Source: Bradyrhizobium sp.
Lineage (GTDB): Bacteria; Pseudomonadota; Alphaproteobacteria; Rhizobiales; Xanthobacteraceae
NCBI GenBank assembly: GCA_028290165.1
Contig: JAQGKJ010000472.1
Coordinates: 1 to 7,274, forward strand
Direction of reading: 5' to 3'
DNA length: 7,274 nt
The notes beneath the pieces are model-generated. The model was not told where the DNA came from, did no database searches, and was given only the letters and a program-made list of their open reading frames with translations. The translations under genes were made by a program, and so were the position numbers. Positions 5,467 through 7,274 of this stretch are shown here, one piece after another. Numbering within the stretch: position 1 is the stretch's first letter; the number at the start of each line of letters is the position of its first letter.

Positions 5467-7274
5467 ATGGACAGCGTCGTGACACAAACTCGCCCTGAGG
5501 CCGACGAACGTTTTGATTCGGCGCGGATCACCACCGCGGTCGACGCGCTCGCCGCCAAACATGTCGGGCGCGAGGATCTGTTTCGCGCCGCCACCGCGCA
5601 ACTCCTGAAGGCGGAGCTGATCGCGGCGCGCGCCACCGCGCAGGCCGTGCTGTTGAAGGATCGCCACGGCCGGCGCTGCGCCGAACGGCTGTGTTACGTC
5701 CAGGACGAAATCATCCGCATCCTGTTTGCGGCCGCCACGCGCCATCTCTACCATTCGCCGATCCCCTCGGGCGCCGAGCGCATGGCGGTGGTCGCCACCG
5801 GCGGCTATGGCCGCGGGCTGATGGCGCCCGAATCCGATATCGATCTGTTGTTCATCCTGCCCTACAAGCAGACCGCCTGGGGCGAGCAGGTTGCGGAAGC
5901 TATCCTCTATTGCCTGTGGGACATGGGTCTGAAGGTCGGCCACGCTACCCGATCGGTCGATGAATCGATCCGGCAGGCGCGCGGCGACATGACGATCCGC
6001 ACCGCGATTCTCGAAACGCGATTCCTGACCGGGGACCGGCCGCTCTACGATGAACTGGTCGATCGCTTCGACAAGGAAGTCGTGCAGGGCACCGCGGCGG
6101 AATTCGTCACCGCGAAACTCGCCGAGCGCGAAGAACGCCACCGCCGCGCCGGGCAATCGCGCTATTTGGTCGAGCCCAATGTCAAGGACGGCAAGGGCGG
6201 CCTGCGCGACCTGCATACGCTGTTCTGGATCGCGAAATATGTCTATCGCGTCCGCGAGACGGATGAACTTCTGGAACGCGGCGTGTTCGACGCCCAGGAA
6301 TACCGCACCTTCCGCCGCTGCGCCGATTTTCTGTGGTCGGTCCGCTGCAACATCCATTTCTTTTCAGGCCGCGCCGAAGAACGGCTGTCGTTCGACATGC
6401 AGCGCGAGATCGCGATCCGGCTCGGCTATACTTCGCATCCCGGCATGCAGGATGTCGAACGCTTCATGAAGCATTACTTCCTGGTCGCGAAAGACGTCGG
6501 CGATCTCACCGCGATCCTGTGCGCCAAGCTGGAAGACCAGCAGGCCAAGCCGGCGCCGGTGCTGAGCCGCATGATGGCGCGGTTGCGGCCGAGCACGAAC
6601 CGGCGGCGGGTGCCCGGCAGCGACGATTTCATCGTCGACAACAACCGCATCAATCTCGCCGCACCCGATGTCTTCAGGCACGACCCGGTCAACCTGATCC
6701 GGATTTTTCGCCTGGCGCAGAAGAACAATCTCGCCTTTCATCCCGACGCGATGCGCACGGTGACGCGCTCGCTGAAACTCATCAACACCCAGCTGCGCGA
6801 CAATCCGGAAGCCAACCGGCTGTTCATGGAGATCCTGACCTCGAACGATGCGGAAGTCGTGCTGCGGCGCATGAACGAGACCGGCGTGCTCGGCCATTTC
6901 ATCCGCGCCTTCGGCAAGATCGTGTCGATGATGCAGTTCAACATGTACCACCACTACACGGTGGACGAGCATCTGTTGCGCTGCGTCGGCTATTTGCAGG
7001 AGATCGAGCGCGGCGGCAACGACGAATTCGTTGTCGCCAGCGACCTGATGCGCAAGATCCGCCCCGAACACCGCGCGGTGATCTACATCACCACGCTGTT
7101 GCACGACATCGCCAAGGGCCGCCCCGAGGATCACTCGATCGCGGGTGCCAAGGTAGCGCGGCGGCTGTGCCCGCGGCTCGGCTTCAGCGCCGCCGACACC
7201 GAGCTGGTCGCCTGGCTGATCGAGCAGCATTTGACGATGTCGACGGTGGCGCAGTCGCGCGATCTCTCCGACCG
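5467..7274 (+). CDS. glnD: Bifunctional PII uridylyltransferase / uridylyl-removing enzyme GlnD (3' end outside window)
   Basis: GlnD senses glutamine. It uridylylates PII proteins (GlnB/GlnK) when nitrogen is short and removes the UMP when glutamine is high, so it sets glutamine synthetase and Ntr activity. The window holds 602 codons of a protein usually of about 900 residues or more. The nucleotidyltransferase motif is GGYGRG (112-117) with SDID metal-binding aspartates D124 and D126. A GlnD-typical middle region follows ([22 protein letters not shown]). The HD hydrolase domain starts with YTVDEH (H502) and has HD at 546-547 in [14 protein letters not shown]. The rest of the HD domain and the two C-terminal ACT domains lie beyond the edge. 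The start is ATG 5467: an in-frame TAG at 5461-5463 rules out any longer form. The ribosome-binding site is weak (GGGTAGG). The gene is divergent from the importer operon. Confidence 0.97.
   Translation, partial: MDSVVTQTRPEADERFDSARITTAVDALAAKHVGREDLFRAATAQLLKAELIAARATAQAVLLKDRHGRRCAERLCYVQDEIIRILFAAATRHLYHSPIPSGAERMAVVATGGYGRGLMAPESDIDLLFILPYKQTAWGEQVAEAILYCLWDMGLKVGHATRSVDESIRQARGDMTIRTAILETRFLTGDRPLYDELVDRFDKEVVQGTAAEFVTAKLAEREERHRRAGQSRYLVEPNVKDGKGGLRDLHTLFWIAKYVYRVRETDELLERGVFDAQEYRTFRRCADFLWSVRCNIHFFSGRAEERLSFDMQREIAIRLGYTSHPGMQDVERFMKHYFLVAKDVGDLTAILCAKLEDQQAKPAPVLSRMMARLRPSTNRRRVPGSDDFIVDNNRINLAAPDVFRHDPVNLIRIFRLAQKNNLAFHPDAMRTVTRSLKLINTQLRDNPEANRLFMEILTSNDAEVVLRRMNETGVLGHFIRAFGKIVSMMQFNMYHHYTVDEHLLRCVGYLQEIERGGNDEFVVASDLMRKIRPEHRAVIYITTLLHDIAKGRPEDHSIAGAKVARRLCPRLGFSAADTELVAWLIEQHLTMSTVAQSRDLSD

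Noticed and set aside
5800..5844. GlnD nucleotidyltransferase motif reads GGYGRGLM rather than GGYGRGEL
   Set aside because: The glycines and metal-binding aspartates are intact, and I recall the same variant in related GlnD proteins, so it is a lineage feature and not a defect.
5341..7230. Long minus-strand open frames opposite glnD
   Set aside because: They are antisense to conserved GlnD domains, show no recognisable motifs and have compositions expected from reverse-reading GC-rich codons.

Overview
The window is GC-rich chromosomal DNA from an alphaproteobacterium, most probably of the Bradyrhizobium / Rhodopseudomonas / Afipia group (Nitrobacteraceae). The basis is the GlnD sequence, which closely resembles my recollection of the Rhodopseudomonas/Bradyrhizobium protein, and two dispersed intergenic repeats whose spurious translations (GPCFRRDD and RHARPCAGHPRL) recur in that group. 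No database search was possible, so the genus is an inference.

Layout: two conserved housekeeping genes on the plus strand frame the window, both cut by its edges. They are the 3' third of mutS (mismatch repair ATPase, 1-898) and the first two thirds of glnD (PII uridylyltransferase / uridylyl-removing enzyme, 5467-7274). Between them lie five genes on the minus strand. In transcription order these are a periplasmic binding protein (4213-5187), an ABC permease (3188-4039), an ABC ATPase (2403-3188), an OsmC-family peroxide/thiol protein (1836-2345) and a polytopic membrane protein of unknown function (903-1697). The first three form a complete SsuABC/TauABC/NrtABC-type importer, most likely for a sulfonate or similar small anion. 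OsmC follows after 57 bp and may be cotranscribed.

The intergenic DNA is structured. The gap between the membrane protein and OsmC holds two inverted copies of a 29-bp REP-like element, each with a 7-8 bp stem and a GAAA tetraloop, around a smaller perfect inverted repeat. The gap between binding protein and permease holds a 90-bp imperfect palindrome that contains a perfect 10-bp GC-rich hairpin. Next to it is a short sequence like the 3' end of a tRNA. The 279-bp divergent gap between the binding-protein gene and glnD holds candidate promoters for the importer and a 20-bp dyad 45 bp upstream of glnD. There is no gene-free stretch above 300 bp.

I found no CRISPR array, transposase, phage gene, complete RNA gene or evident new multi-gene system. 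The points most worth a second look are the accessory block between mutS and glnD, the two structured repeats, an internal duplication in the membrane protein, and the dyad upstream of glnD.
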